A DNA stretch of 18,251 nucleotides, from assembly GCA_046724665.1 (NCBI GenBank), contig JBKOWZ010000090.1, forward strand, positions 1 through 18,251. Direction: 5' to 3'. The position numbers and the translations under genes were made by a program. Position 1 is the first letter of the stretch. Each line of letters opens with the position of its first letter. The notes beneath the pieces were generated by a model. The model did no database searches. It had not been told where the DNA came from and was given only the letters and a program-made list of their open reading frames with translations. Source of the DNA: Actinocrinis sp046724665. Its GTDB lineage: Bacteria; Actinomycetota; Actinomycetes; Streptomycetales; Catenulisporaceae. Below, in pieces: positions 1 through 6,988 of the stretch.

Positions 1-553
1 GGTCATAGACGAGTGCGCAGACCCACGGGCGTCGCGGTTGGGTAGAGGGCTGCGTCGGCGTGACCTTACGCACCGTCAGACGCGCTAAGGCACGGTCGTA
101 CGACCCCCCGCCGCGACCGAGTCGGTAACCGGTCGCGGACACGGCGAGAGCCGGGACGAGGACGACGTCTGCGTCGCGTACCGCATCGGCGCCGAGGCGT
201 TCACCGACGGGTTCGCGCAGGCCAAGGCGCCCAAGCGCGTACCGACCGTCATAAACCGCCCAGTCGAGATCCGCGTCGGGCATCAGGACCGGTAGCAGGA
301 CTCGGATGCCTCGTGCGTTGAGCGTGGCGACCAGGTCAGTCGTGTCCGGTTCGGTGCCGAATGACGTGTACGCACACACCGTCGCCACGTGCTCTGATGC
401 GGAGAGTCGCAGTTCAGGAGCCTGCAACAAGCGCTCTGTTAACGCCGACGACGCTTTGCGCATCGAATGGTTACCCATTGTGAGGCGATCGTTGACGAAA
501 CGTGATCTCGCCGTGGCTTTGTCGTTGGCGCCCTCAGGCATTCTAGATCTCAT
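1..553 (-). CDS. 5-formyltetrahydrofolate cyclo-ligase (partial, C-terminus beyond left edge)
   Basis: About 184 codons are read on the minus strand from ATG at 553 with no stop before the window edge, so the C-terminus is missing. The family converts 5-formyl-THF to 5,10-methenyl-THF using ATP, in cytosolic one-carbon metabolism. Seen in the translation: an N-terminal basic segment, then TVCAYTSFGTEPDT, a VLLPVLMPDADLDW stretch, and the nucleotide/folate signature DVVLVPALAV followed by YRLGRGGGSYDRAL, the family's glycine-rich hallmark. An in-frame ATG at 541 (MPEGAND) is an equally plausible start; neither has a strong Shine-Dalgarno. It is divergent from the diguanylate cyclase gene, and next to galU, an arrangement common in actinobacteria. 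The gene is real, with only the exact start and missing end uncertain. Confidence 0.9.
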   Translation of the reverse strand, partial: MRSRMPEGANDKATARSRFVNDRLTMGNHSMRKASSALTERLLQAPELRLSASEHVATVCAYTSFGTEPDTTDLVATLNARGIRVLLPVLMPDADLDWAVYDGRYALGRLGLREPVGERLGADAVRDADVVLVPALAVSATGYRLGRGGGSYDRALARLTVRKVTPTQPSTQPRRPWVCALVYD

Positions 554-696
554 AACGTGTTCAGGCTGGCACCTGCCGCTGTGCGGAGCGGGACCAGCCG
601 GTGTGTCGGGGGGACGCATTCAATACTCACCGGACCAGCCTGCCGCAATAACTGTTCACCGTTGTGCTGCGGGAAGGGACCGGTGCCGGAACGGCT

Positions 697-1506
697 ATGA
701 CGGCGACACAGTGGGGCCTGGTTACCCTCGGGGCGGTCTGCGTCGTACTGGCCGTCGCGGTGGCCAGGCTCGCCGCCCGGCTGCGGGACGTCTCGGCCAG
801 GGCCGCGGCCGAACTCGACGCGATGCGGCGTGAGCTCAGCGGCCTGGAGCAGGGCAGATCCAGCCTGGAGCGGCTCTCCGCGACCGACCCGGTCACCGGG
901 GTCTGGAACCATCGCTATCTTCAGGACACGCTCGCGTTCGAGGTCGAGCGGGCTCGGCGGGTCGATCGGCCGCTCGCGCTGCTCATGTGCGACGTGGATC
1001 ACTTCCGGACGGTGAACGCGACCTTCGGCCACCAGGCCGGCTCGGCGGTGCTGCGCGAGCTCGCCCAGCGGCTCGCGCTCGAGATCCGCTCCTTCGACAC
1101 CTTCGCGCGCTACGGCGGCGAGGAGTTCGTGGTGGTGCTGCCGGACACCGGGCCGCAGGGCGCCGCCGTCGTCGCCGAGCGGCTCTGCTACGTGGCCCGG
1201 AAGCTGCCCGTGGACTCCGTGATCTCGGTTAACGCCCCGGCCCTGGTGACCTCCAGCGCCAGTGCGTCTACCGGTTCGTCTGCTCCCGGCGAGGCTGCTT
1301 CGGGCACGTCGCCTGACGCGGCCGAACTCCGGCTGACCATCTCGATCGGTGTGGCCGTCTTCCCCGACGCGGGTACGCACGCGGCGACGCTTATCAGAGC
1401 TGCGGACGAGGCGCTGGCCGAGGCCAAGCGTGCGGGAGGCAACACGTGGGTGGGGCGGGGAGCCGCAGATTCACCTGCTCAGGGGGGCCACGCCGCCTCC
1501 CATTAA
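697..1506 (+). CDS. Membrane-anchored GGDEF diguanylate cyclase
   Basis: The 269-residue product has one N-terminal membrane segment (about residues 5-27), a short Ala/Arg/Glu-rich helix likely to be a coiled coil (28-60), then a GGDEF domain from about 61. The active-site motif is RYGGEEF (GGEEF at 140-144), the metal-site CDVDHF is near 98-103, and an I-site RSFD (131-134) sits exactly five residues before GGEEF. It should therefore be an active, product-inhibited cyclase making c-di-GMP from two GTP at the inner membrane. A Ser/Ala/Gly-rich insertion of about 35 residues (177-211) interrupts the domain before the final LTISIGVA strand. There is no EAL, PAS or other sensor domain. I chose ATG 697, preceded by GGAA, over an upstream in-frame GTG at 664, because it puts the membrane helix right after the start. 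The signal it senses is unknown. Confidence 0.88.
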   Translation: MTATQWGLVTLGAVCVVLAVAVARLAARLRDVSARAAAELDAMRRELSGLEQGRSSLERLSATDPVTGVWNHRYLQDTLAFEVERARRVDRPLALLMCDVDHFRTVNATFGHQAGSAVLRELAQRLALEIRSFDTFARYGGEEFVVVLPDTGPQGAAVVAERLCYVARKLPVDSVISVNAPALVTSSASASTGSSAPGEAASGTSPDAAELRLTISIGVAVFPDAGTHAATLIRAADEALAEAKRAGGNTWVGRGAADSPAQGGHAASH

Positions 1507-1518
1507 CGTTTCCACCGA

Positions 1519-1530
1519 TACAGTCGGCAC
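1519..1530 (+). promoter_or_regulatory. Putative leaderless promoter of galU
   Basis: TACAGT at 1519-1524 matches the TAnnnT -10 consensus and lies six bases before the galU ATG at 1531, where transcription would start at the A of the ATG. No Shine-Dalgarno precedes the ATG, which fits a leaderless message. No convincing -35 is visible. Confidence 0.35.
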
Positions 1531-2475
1531 ATGTCTAACGATTCATCGGCGTCCGCGGTCGGTCGTTCAGGCAGGCCAACCCGCCTGCGCAAAGCGGTGA
1601 TACCAGCGGCGGGACTCGGTACCCGCTTCCTGCCCGCCACCAAGGCCACGCCTAAGGAGATGCTGCCGGTTATCGACAAGCCGGCGATCCAGTACGTGGT
1701 CGAGGAGGCGGTCGCCGCAGGCCTGGAGGACGTCTTGATGATCACCGGGCGCAACAAGCGTCCGGTTGAGGACCACTTCGACCGCGCCTACGAGCTCGAG
1801 GGCGCCCTAGAGGCCAAGGGCGACCGGCAACGTCTCGCCGCGGTCCGTGCGTCGAGTGAGCTCGCGGCCGTGCATTACGTACGCCAGGGCGACCCGCGCG
1901 GCCTCGGACACGCCGTGCTCTGCGCCGCGCCGCATGTCGGCGATGAGCCGTTCGCGGTACTGCTGGGTGATGATCTGATCGATCCGCGCGACCCGCTGCT
2001 GGCCCGGATGATCGAGGTTCAGGAGCAGTACGGGGGATCCGTCATCGCGCTGATCGCGGTGGGTCCCGAGCAGATTCACCTGTACGGCTGCGCCGCGACG
2101 CTGCCGGTCAACGGGGAGTCGGACCTGGTACAGGTCACCGACCTGGTGGAGAAGCCCGCGCCGGGCTCCGCCCCGTCGGATCTCGCAGTCATCGGCCGTT
2201 ACGTGCTCGCGCCCGCCGTGTTCGACGTGCTGCGCGAGACCCCGCCGGGCCGCAGCGGCGAGATTCAGTTGACGGACGCCCTGCGCACTCTGGCCACCGA
2301 TCCCTCGATTGGGGGACCTGTACACGGCGTTTTGTTCAACGGTCGGCGCTATGACACCGGAGACCGAGTGGACTATCTGCGTACCATCGTCAAGTTGGCG
2401 TGCGAACGCGACGACCTCGGGCCAGGCTTCCGCGAATGGCTCGAGGAGTACGTCGCGAAGGGATTTTCCGACTGA
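1531..2475 (+). CDS. galU: UTP-glucose-1-phosphate uridylyltransferase
   Basis: The 314-residue protein has the nucleotidyltransferase signature AVIPAAGLGTRFLPATKA at residues 22-39, followed by PKEMLPVIDKPAIQYVVEEA, LLGDDLID in the middle, and VEKP and GRSGEIQLTDA further on. All are typical of bacterial GalU, and the length is normal. It makes UDP-glucose from UTP and glucose-1-phosphate for cell-envelope glycans, trehalose and exopolysaccharide. The start is the only reasonable ATG and has no ribosome-binding site, but does have a -10-like hexamer six bases upstream. It ends ten bases before the moeA/glp ATG, so the two are almost certainly cotranscribed. The first 20 residues are a Ser/Arg-rich extension before the fold. 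Confidence 0.95.
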   Translation: MSNDSSASAVGRSGRPTRLRKAVIPAAGLGTRFLPATKATPKEMLPVIDKPAIQYVVEEAVAAGLEDVLMITGRNKRPVEDHFDRAYELEGALEAKGDRQRLAAVRASSELAAVHYVRQGDPRGLGHAVLCAAPHVGDEPFAVLLGDDLIDPRDPLLARMIEVQEQYGGSVIALIAVGPEQIHLYGCAATLPVNGESDLVQVTDLVEKPAPGSAPSDLAVIGRYVLAPAVFDVLRETPPGRSGEIQLTDALRTLATDPSIGGPVHGVLFNGRRYDTGDRVDYLRTIVKLACERDDLGPGFREWLEEYVAKGFSD

Positions 2476-2485
2476 CGGAGTGGCG

Positions 2486-3790
2486 ATGAGCGGCGGGATG
2501 AGTCCGAGCGGTGACCGGGGTCCCGCCGAAATGCGCAGTGTCGAGCAACATCTGGAGATCGTGCTCGCGAAGGTGCGCACGCTGCCGCCCTTCGCGCAGC
2601 ATCTGCTCGACGCCCACGGGCATCGTTTGGCGCAGGACGTCATCGCGCCGCGCGATGTTCCGCTGTTCGACAACTCCGCGATGGACGGATACGCCGTTCG
2701 GCGTATCGACGTGCTCGGTGCCGACGATGAGCGTCCGGCCGTGCTGACGGTGACTCAGGAGCTGCCGGCCGGTACCGCCGCCGAGGCTGAGATCGGCCCG
2801 GGTGCGTGCGCCCGGATCATGACCGGGGCTCCGATTCCGCCCGGCGCGGATGCCATCGTCCCGGTGGAGTGGACCGACGGCGGCGCGCAGGGAACGGTCC
2901 GGATCCATCGCGTCCCAGAGCCGGGTGGACACATCCGGCGCGCGGGTGAGGACGTCCAGACCGGCCAGATCATGCTGACCGCCGGAACTGTCCTCGGCGC
3001 GCGTCACATCGGCCTGCTCGCGGCTGTCGGCCGGGATCTCGTCCCTGTTCAGCCCAGCCCTCGCGTGGTGATCATCTCGACCGGTTCCGAACTCGTCGAA
3101 CCCGGAGTGGAGCCGGGGCCAGGGCAGATCCCGGATGCGAACGGCTACACCCTGTCCGCAGCCGCACGTGAGGCCGGAGCGGTCGTGTACCGCGTCGGCG
3201 TGGTGGCTGACGACCCCAAGCTCCTGCTGGACACCATCGAGGATCAGCTGGTGCGTGCAGACCTCGTGGTCACCACAGGCGGAGTCAGCGTCGGGGCGTA
3301 CGACGTCGTAAAGGAAGCGCTCTCCGCCCTAGGCACCGTCGAGTTCCGACGCGTGGCGATGCAGCCGGGGATGCCACAGGGCTTCGGTGTGGTCGGTTCT
3401 GATGAGGTTCCGATCTTCACACTGCCCGGCAACCCGGTCTCCGCGTATGTAGGCTTCGAGCTGTTCGTGCGGCCGGCGATCCGTAAGTTGGCGGGTCATC
3501 GAGACGATGACCTGCACCATCCGGTCATCGACGCGGTCTGTGTGAGCGGCTTCAGCTCGCCGCCGGGCAGGCGGCAGTTCGCTCGCGGCATGGTGAGCCC
3601 GGCAGGCGACGACGGGCGGGTCGAGGTGCGCCCGGTCGGCGGGACCGGTTCACATCTGATGGGCGGCCTCGCACAGGCGAACTGTCTCATCGTGGTGCCC
3701 GAGGAACAGACCGGCGTCGAGGCCGGCGATCTTGTTTCGGTCGTGCTGCTCGGCGATGCGCACGACGTCGTGGCGACGACAGGGGAGTGA
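2486..3790 (+). CDS. glp: MoeA-type molybdopterin molybdotransferase, probably gephyrin-like Glp
   Basis: The 434-residue protein has the whole MoeA/gephyrin-E fold: DNSAMDGYAVR (62-72), MTGAPIPPGAD (112-122), STGSELVEPG (198-207), TTGGVSVGAYD (263-273), MQPGMPQGFG (292-301) and LPGNPVSAYVG (313-323). MoeA proteins insert molybdenum into adenylylated molybdopterin. The usual KPGKP-type loop reads QPGMP here, so both lysines are replaced. Position between galU and, further on, rimJ and a SepX/GlpR protein matches the corynebacterial glp cluster, where the MoeA-like Glp binds FtsZ. Start ATG 2486 has GGAG six to nine bases upstream, and the stop overlaps the next gene by GTGA. moaC and mogA directly downstream leave open a true cofactor role; the sequence cannot separate the two roles. 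Confidence 0.88.
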   Translation: MSGGMSPSGDRGPAEMRSVEQHLEIVLAKVRTLPPFAQHLLDAHGHRLAQDVIAPRDVPLFDNSAMDGYAVRRIDVLGADDERPAVLTVTQELPAGTAAEAEIGPGACARIMTGAPIPPGADAIVPVEWTDGGAQGTVRIHRVPEPGGHIRRAGEDVQTGQIMLTAGTVLGARHIGLLAAVGRDLVPVQPSPRVVIISTGSELVEPGVEPGPGQIPDANGYTLSAAAREAGAVVYRVGVVADDPKLLLDTIEDQLVRADLVVTTGGVSVGAYDVVKEALSALGTVEFRRVAMQPGMPQGFGVVGSDEVPIFTLPGNPVSAYVGFELFVRPAIRKLAGHRDDDLHHPVIDAVCVSGFSSPPGRRQFARGMVSPAGDDGRVEVRPVGGTGSHLMGGLAQANCLIVVPEEQTGVEAGDLVSVVLLGDAHDVVATTGE

Positions 3791-3795
3791 CCGTC

Positions 3796-4377
3796 GTGAG
3801 TGGCAGCCGCAGCGACAGTAATAACAGCGACAGTAGTAACAGCAGTAGTAACAGTGGTAGCGGCCGTAGCAGTAGCGACACTGGTCACGCTGGTAGCCGC
3901 GGCGGTAAATCAGACCATTTCACTCATCTGGACTCCTCGGGCGCGGCCCGGATGGTCGATATCGCCGAGAAGCCGGTCACTGCGCGCATCGCCGAGGCTT
4001 CTGGTCGCGTCCTGGTCTCCGCGCAGGTCGTCAGCCTGTTGCGCGGAGCGGGCGTCCCCAAGGGCGATGCGCTCGCGGTCGCCCGGATCGCGGGAATCCA
4101 GGGCGCCAAGCGCACGTCGGACCTGATTCCGCTGTGCCACCCCATCGGCATTGCGAGCGTGTCGATCGATCTCACCGTCGCCGACGAGGCCGTGGAGATC
4201 CGCGCCCGCGTGAAGACCGCGGACCGCACCGGAGTGGAGATGGAGGCGCTGACGGCCGTCACCGTCGCCGGGCTCGCCCTCATCGACATGGTCAAGGCGG
4301 TCGATCCGGCTGCGATCCTGTCAGACGTTCGCGTCGAATCGAAGTCGGGCGGCCTAAGCGGCGACTGGACGCGCTAA
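3796..4377 (+). CDS. moaC: Cyclic pyranopterin monophosphate synthase MoaC with Ser/Asn-rich N-terminal tail
   Basis: From about residue 43 this is a normal MoaC core: ARMVDIAEKPVTARIA (51-66), AKRTSDLIPLCHPIG (104-118), KTADRTGVEMEALTAV (140-155) and DMVKAVD (164-170), which retains the Asp and Lys of the usual DMCKA active-site motif. MoaC converts the MoaA product to cPMP in molybdopterin synthesis. Residues 1-41 are an extension of Ser, Asn, Gly and Asp not typical of the family, encoded by AGT/AGC/AAC triplets; it is probably disordered. I chose GTG 3796 because AGGGGA at 3781-3786 is nine bases upstream. GTG 3787 overlaps the moeA stop but would have no spacing to that site. The real start could also lie further in. 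The neighbours moeA and mogA belong to the same pathway. Confidence 0.92.
   Translation: MSGSRSDSNNSDSSNSSSNSGSGRSSSDTGHAGSRGGKSDHFTHLDSSGAARMVDIAEKPVTARIAEASGRVLVSAQVVSLLRGAGVPKGDALAVARIAGIQGAKRTSDLIPLCHPIGIASVSIDLTVADEAVEIRARVKTADRTGVEMEALTAVTVAGLALIDMVKAVDPAAILSDVRVESKSGGLSGDWTR
3799..3909 (+). repeat. Imperfect AGY/AAC triplet repeat inside moaC
   Basis: The first 34 codons of moaC include 16 serines, all AGT or AGC, interspersed with AAT/AAC, GGT/GGC and GAC codons. Units such as agtaacagc recur. The composition is clearly lower in GC than the flanking coding DNA and looks like slippage-derived expansion. In-frame triplets would change tail length without shifting the MoaC frame. Confidence 0.7.
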
Positions 4378-4395
4378 GCTGCCGCGGCTGGCAGC
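4378..4395 (+). other. Intercistronic hairpin after moaC
   Basis: GCTGCC at 4378-4383 and GGCAGC at 4390-4395 form a perfect 6-bp stem with a six-base loop immediately after the moaC stop. No T tract follows. It may stabilise the moaC 3' end or weaken read-through into mogA; it is short enough that chance is possible in this GC-rich DNA. Confidence 0.3.
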
Positions 4396-4454
4396 GGATA
4401 CGCGGCGATACGGTGCTGCGTTTAACCGGCTGTGAGCGGGGAGGAAGGGCACCT

Positions 4455-4943
4455 ATGGCGTACGCCGTCGTGGTTACGGTCTCGAACCGTGCGGCCGCGG
4501 GTGTCTATGCGGACACCACCGGCCCGCTGATCGTCGATGCCCTGACGCAAGCTGGACACGAGGTAGGTCCGCCGCGCGTCGTGCCTGACGGTGAACCGGT
4601 CGAGGATGCCTTACGCGGCGCTTTGCGCGATGGTGCCGATGTGGTCGTCACGACCGGAGGCACCGGCATGTCTCCCACCGATCGGACGCCTGAGATCACC
4701 CGTCGTGTCTTGGACTACGAGGTGCCGGGTATCGCAGAAGCGATCCGCGCGAAGGGCAGGGAGAAGACGCCCACCGCAGCGCTCTCGCGCGGGCTCACCG
4801 GCGTGGCCGGTCGCACTCTGATCGTCAACCTCCCTGGTTCGAGCGGGGGAGTGAAGGATGGCCTTGCGGTATTGCTGCCCATCCTCGGCCACGCGCTCGA
4901 TCAGTTGGCCGGCGGTGACCACAAAGCCGGAGGCGGGGTCTAG
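4455..4943 (+). CDS. MogA/MoaB-family molybdopterin adenylyltransferase
   Basis: The 162-residue single-domain protein has the MoCF-binding signature TTGGTGMSPTDRTPE (66-80) and LPGSSGGVKDGL (126-137), and an N-terminal VTVSNRAAAGVYADTTGP. The family binds molybdopterin and, in MogA-type members, adenylylates it with ATP for molybdate insertion by MoeA. Start ATG 4455 has a strong GAGGAAGGG at 4440-4448 with about six bases spacing; a 77-base gap with a small hairpin separates it from moaC. It ends two bases before the GTG of the acetyltransferase. Whether it is functionally MogA or a MoaB-like homologue cannot be decided by motif alone, so no symbol is given. Confidence 0.9.
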   Translation: MAYAVVVTVSNRAAAGVYADTTGPLIVDALTQAGHEVGPPRVVPDGEPVEDALRGALRDGADVVVTTGGTGMSPTDRTPEITRRVLDYEVPGIAEAIRAKGREKTPTAALSRGLTGVAGRTLIVNLPGSSGGVKDGLAVLLPILGHALDQLAGGDHKAGGGV

Positions 4944-4945
4944 CG

Positions 4946-5575
4946 GTGCACGGTTATCCGGTCGTGCTGTCTGAGGGAGCGGTGCTCCTGCGCCCTCCGT
5001 CGGTGCGCGACGGGCGGGCGTGGCAGGAACTCCAGACGCGTAACCGCGCCTGGCTTGCGCAGTGGGAGGCGACCGTCCCGCCGGACACGCCGTACGTGCG
5101 TAGGCTGACGTACCGCGAGCTGGTGCGTCGCGGTCGGCGTGAGGCTGCGGCTGGACGCATGATGCCGTTCAACGTCTGGTACGCGGACCCCCAGACGGGT
5201 GAACGCGAACGTATGGTCGGACAATTGAACGTGGCGGGCATCGCCTGGGGCTCGTTGTGCTCGGCCCACATCGGCTATTGGGTGGACGAGCGTGTGGCGG
5301 GCCGCGGGATCATCCCCACCGCGCTCGCGTTGGCGGTGGACCACTGTTTCCGGACGGTCGGGTTGCACCGGATCGAGGTGAACATCCGTCCGGAGAACGC
5401 GCCGAGTCGGCGTGTCGCCGAGAAGCTGGGGTTCCGCGAGGAAGGCCTGCGCCGAGCGTATCTTCACATCGACGGTGGTTGGCGAGACCACATTGCGTAT
5501 GCCCTGACCGCGCCCGAGGTCCCCGAGGGAATGGTCACCCGTTGGCGTAGGGTTCAAGCCAGTCATTCCGTATGA
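4946..5575 (+). CDS. RimJ/RimL-type GNAT N-acetyltransferase
   Basis: The 209-residue protein has the GNAT fold of the RimJ/RimL type. An N-terminal strand LRPPSVRDGRAW is followed by IGYWVDERVAGRGIIPTALALAVDHCF, where RVAGRGI is the acetyl-CoA pyrophosphate loop, and then by LHRIEVNIRPENAPSRRVAEKLGFREEG, typical of the family's C-terminal half. It transfers acetyl groups from acetyl-CoA to an amine, often a protein N-terminus; the target is unknown. Start GTG 4946 follows the mogA stop by two bases, with GGAGG at 4929-4933, suggesting translational coupling. In the corynebacterial division cluster a rimJ-like gene sits between glp and glpR, as here. Confidence 0.88.
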   Translation: MHGYPVVLSEGAVLLRPPSVRDGRAWQELQTRNRAWLAQWEATVPPDTPYVRRLTYRELVRRGRREAAAGRMMPFNVWYADPQTGERERMVGQLNVAGIAWGSLCSAHIGYWVDERVAGRGIIPTALALAVDHCFRTVGLHRIEVNIRPENAPSRRVAEKLGFREEGLRRAYLHIDGGWRDHIAYALTAPEVPEGMVTRWRRVQASHSV

Positions 5576-5746
5576 CTGATACGACCTGATGGCGTGACAA
5601 TGTGGACTTACCCGATCGGACGAATTTCCGCATAACGCCCATGGCGCTCGGGTACGCCGTGGCGTCGAAAATCTCGTAGTCAGATCAGTCGCATCTTTTC
5701 CCGCCGACACGCCGATAATCAGCCGCGCCAGCCGGTTCCATGACCC

Positions 5747-5758
5747 TACCGTTGCGTT
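5747..5758 (+). promoter_or_regulatory. Putative leaderless promoter of the SepX/GlpR gene
   Basis: TACCGT at 5747-5752 lies six bases before ATG 5759, and no Shine-Dalgarno is present in the preceding 20 bases. The geometry is the same as at galU. A -35 is not obvious. The 183-base spacer 5576-5758 otherwise holds no gene that I can support. Confidence 0.35.
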
Positions 5759-6778
5759 ATGAGCAGCAGCGGCGTCATCTACGCGATCATTGTCGGGGCG
5801 TGGGCGATCTACCTCGTCCCCATGTGGCTGCGCCGCGAGGACGAGCTCAACCGGGCTCGCGACACGCAGCGTTACGCCGCGGCCATCAAGGTACTGGCGC
5901 ACAAGGAAGCGTTCGAGCGTCGTTGGGCGCAGGCACAGTCCGGCGCCGACGAGGCTGACGAGGCGCTTCCACTGGCCGCCGGCCAAGGCGTCGTGTCGGC
6001 GCCGCGCACCGTAAAGCGTGCGGTCGGTGCGTCCAAGGCGACGGCGTCCGCTGCCACGGACGCTCGGTCGTCCGGCGCGCGGCCGCATAAGGCGTCCACC
6101 GCTGCCACCACGCCGACTGCGAAGCTCGCGAAGCGGCCGATCGCCCGAACGTCCGCGACTGCGGCATCGGCGGCGGTCGTGGCCGCAACGACGGCACGGA
6201 ACGTCGTCACCGCGACCATCGCCGAGGGCGGTACCGGGACCGGCACGACCCCCGCCCCGCGCACGTCCGCCACCGGCGGCGTGGCCAGGCCGAAGTCGCC
6301 ACGGACGGCAACCGCCACGCGAACTGGGGCGGCGGCGGGTCTGGGCACGCGAACCGGCCTCATGGCGCGTCGTCGGCGCGTCGTGGCGGCCCTGTTCGCA
6401 CTCTCAACCCTCGGCACGCTGGTCTCGGCCGACCTCGGTGCACAGTACCTCTGGGCGATGGCGGTCCCGGCGGTCCTGCTCTCCGCGTACATCGCCCGCC
6501 TGCGCCGCGACGAGCGACTCCGCGTGGCCGCCCGCGCCGCAAAGCGCGCAGCCGCGCGGAAGCAGAAGGCGCGTGAGGCGGAGCTGGCGCGGGAAGACGC
6601 CGCACGGACCGAAGCCGCGCAGGCGGACGCGGCGCGTGCGGAGACGAGGGCCGAGGCCGAGCAGCGCCGCCGTGCCGAAGCGGCCCGCCGCCGGGCGTCA
6701 GCCGCCGCGCGGTCCCGCGCTCAGGCCTTCGCCCACGAAGCGACGGCGACGGACCTGCGCCAGGCCTCCAACGGCTGA
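5759..6778 (+). CDS. SepX/GlpR-like actinobacterial cell-division membrane protein
   Basis: The 339-residue protein begins with a membrane helix (about 5-24, GVIYAIIVGAWAIYLVPMWL) running straight into a charged motif LRREDELNRARDTQRYAAAIKVLA. This conserved N-terminus is characteristic of the Streptomyces SepX / corynebacterial GlpR group as I know it. Residues about 80-200 form an Ala/Thr/Arg-rich low-complexity linker. Two close hydrophobic segments follow (about 208-224 and 230-246), then a strongly charged Ala/Arg/Glu helix likely to be a coiled coil (250-330). SepX stabilises FtsZ rings in Streptomyces; GlpR is the membrane receptor of Glp in corynebacteria. The gene follows rimJ and shares a strand with glp, which supports the assignment. 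Two hairpins after the stop end the unit. Confidence 0.82.
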   Translation: MSSSGVIYAIIVGAWAIYLVPMWLRREDELNRARDTQRYAAAIKVLAHKEAFERRWAQAQSGADEADEALPLAAGQGVVSAPRTVKRAVGASKATASAATDARSSGARPHKASTAATTPTAKLAKRPIARTSATAASAAVVAATTARNVVTATIAEGGTGTGTTPAPRTSATGGVARPKSPRTATATRTGAAAGLGTRTGLMARRRRVVAALFALSTLGTLVSADLGAQYLWAMAVPAVLLSAYIARLRRDERLRVAARAAKRAAARKQKAREAELAREDAARTEAAQADAARAETRAEAEQRRRAEAARRRASAAARSRAQAFAHEATATDLRQASNG

Positions 6779-6819
6779 CGCGCCGCCCCGCGAAGCGCGC
6801 AGCCAAGCGGCGCGCGTCA
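6776..6819 (+). terminator. Hairpin at the SepX stop codon
   Basis: TGACGCGCCGC (6776-6786) pairs with GCGGCGCGCGTCA (6807-6819), an 11-bp stem with a two-base bulge that starts at the stop codon. It has no T tract. It is the first of two tandem hairpins. Confidence 0.4.
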
Positions 6820-6832
6820 CCGCAAGCGGCTC

Positions 6833-6873
6833 CGAGCAGCCCCGCGACCGGAAAACGGGTCCGGGGCTGCTCG
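6833..6873 (+). terminator. Strong terminator hairpin after the SepX gene
   Basis: CGAGCAGCCCCG (6833-6844) pairs with CGGGGCTGCTCG (6862-6873). Inside it GACC (6846-6849) pairs with GGTC (6858-6861), giving about 16 paired bases with one bulged C and an eight-base A-rich loop. There is no T tract, as is usual for actinobacterial terminators. It separates the SepX unit from the tRNA gene. Confidence 0.75.
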
Positions 6874-6883
6874 TCGCCTGTGA

Positions 6884-6889
6884 TAGCCT
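6884..6889 (+). promoter_or_regulatory. Possible -10 element of the tRNA-Ala gene
   Basis: TAGCCT at 6884-6889 fits TAnnnT and lies 12 bases before the mature 5' end at 6902, leaving room for a short leader. No good -35 is visible. Confidence 0.3.
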
Positions 6890-6901
6890 CTACGCGTTCA
6901 A

Positions 6902-6975
6902 GGGCCTGTAGCGCAGCCCGGTAGCGCACCTCGTTCGCATCGAGGGGGTCAGGGGTTCAAATCCCCTCAGGTCCA
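6902..6975 (+). tRNA. tRNA-Ala (anticodon CGC)
   Basis: A full cloverleaf can be folded by hand. The acceptor stem GGGCCTG pairs with CAGGTCC, including the G3:U70 pair that is the alanine identity element. The D stem is GCGC/GCGC. The anticodon stem CCTCG/CGAGG encloses loop TTCGCAT with anticodon CGC at 6936-6938. The variable loop has five bases and the T arm is AGGGG-TTCAAAT-CCCCT. The discriminator is A at 6975. The CCA end is not encoded. It reads GCG codons, which are frequent in this genome's genes. Confidence 0.97.
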
Positions 6976-6988
6976 CGACGAAACCCCA

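Noticed and set aside
591..640. Direct repeat GGACCAGCC at 591-599 and 632-640 in the divergent spacer before the GGDEF gene
   Set aside because: A nine-base GC-rich match is readily explained by composition, and no promoter is clearly associated.
550..1380. A long minus-strand frame across the GGDEF gene
   Set aside because: The translation is Arg/Gly/His-rich without motifs, and the GGDEF signature on the plus strand explains the region.
5560..5578. CAGTCAT-N5-ATGACTG hairpin at the acetyltransferase stop
   Set aside because: The 7-bp, moderately AT-rich stem without a T tract is too weak to call a terminator.
5599..5634. An 11-codon leader-peptide frame starting ATGTGGACT upstream of the SepX gene
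   Set aside because: It has no ribosome-binding site or attenuator structure, and its size makes chance likely.
6902..6975. tRNA-Ala as an integration site of a genomic island
   Set aside because: I found no second copy of the tRNA 3' end and no integrase in the window.
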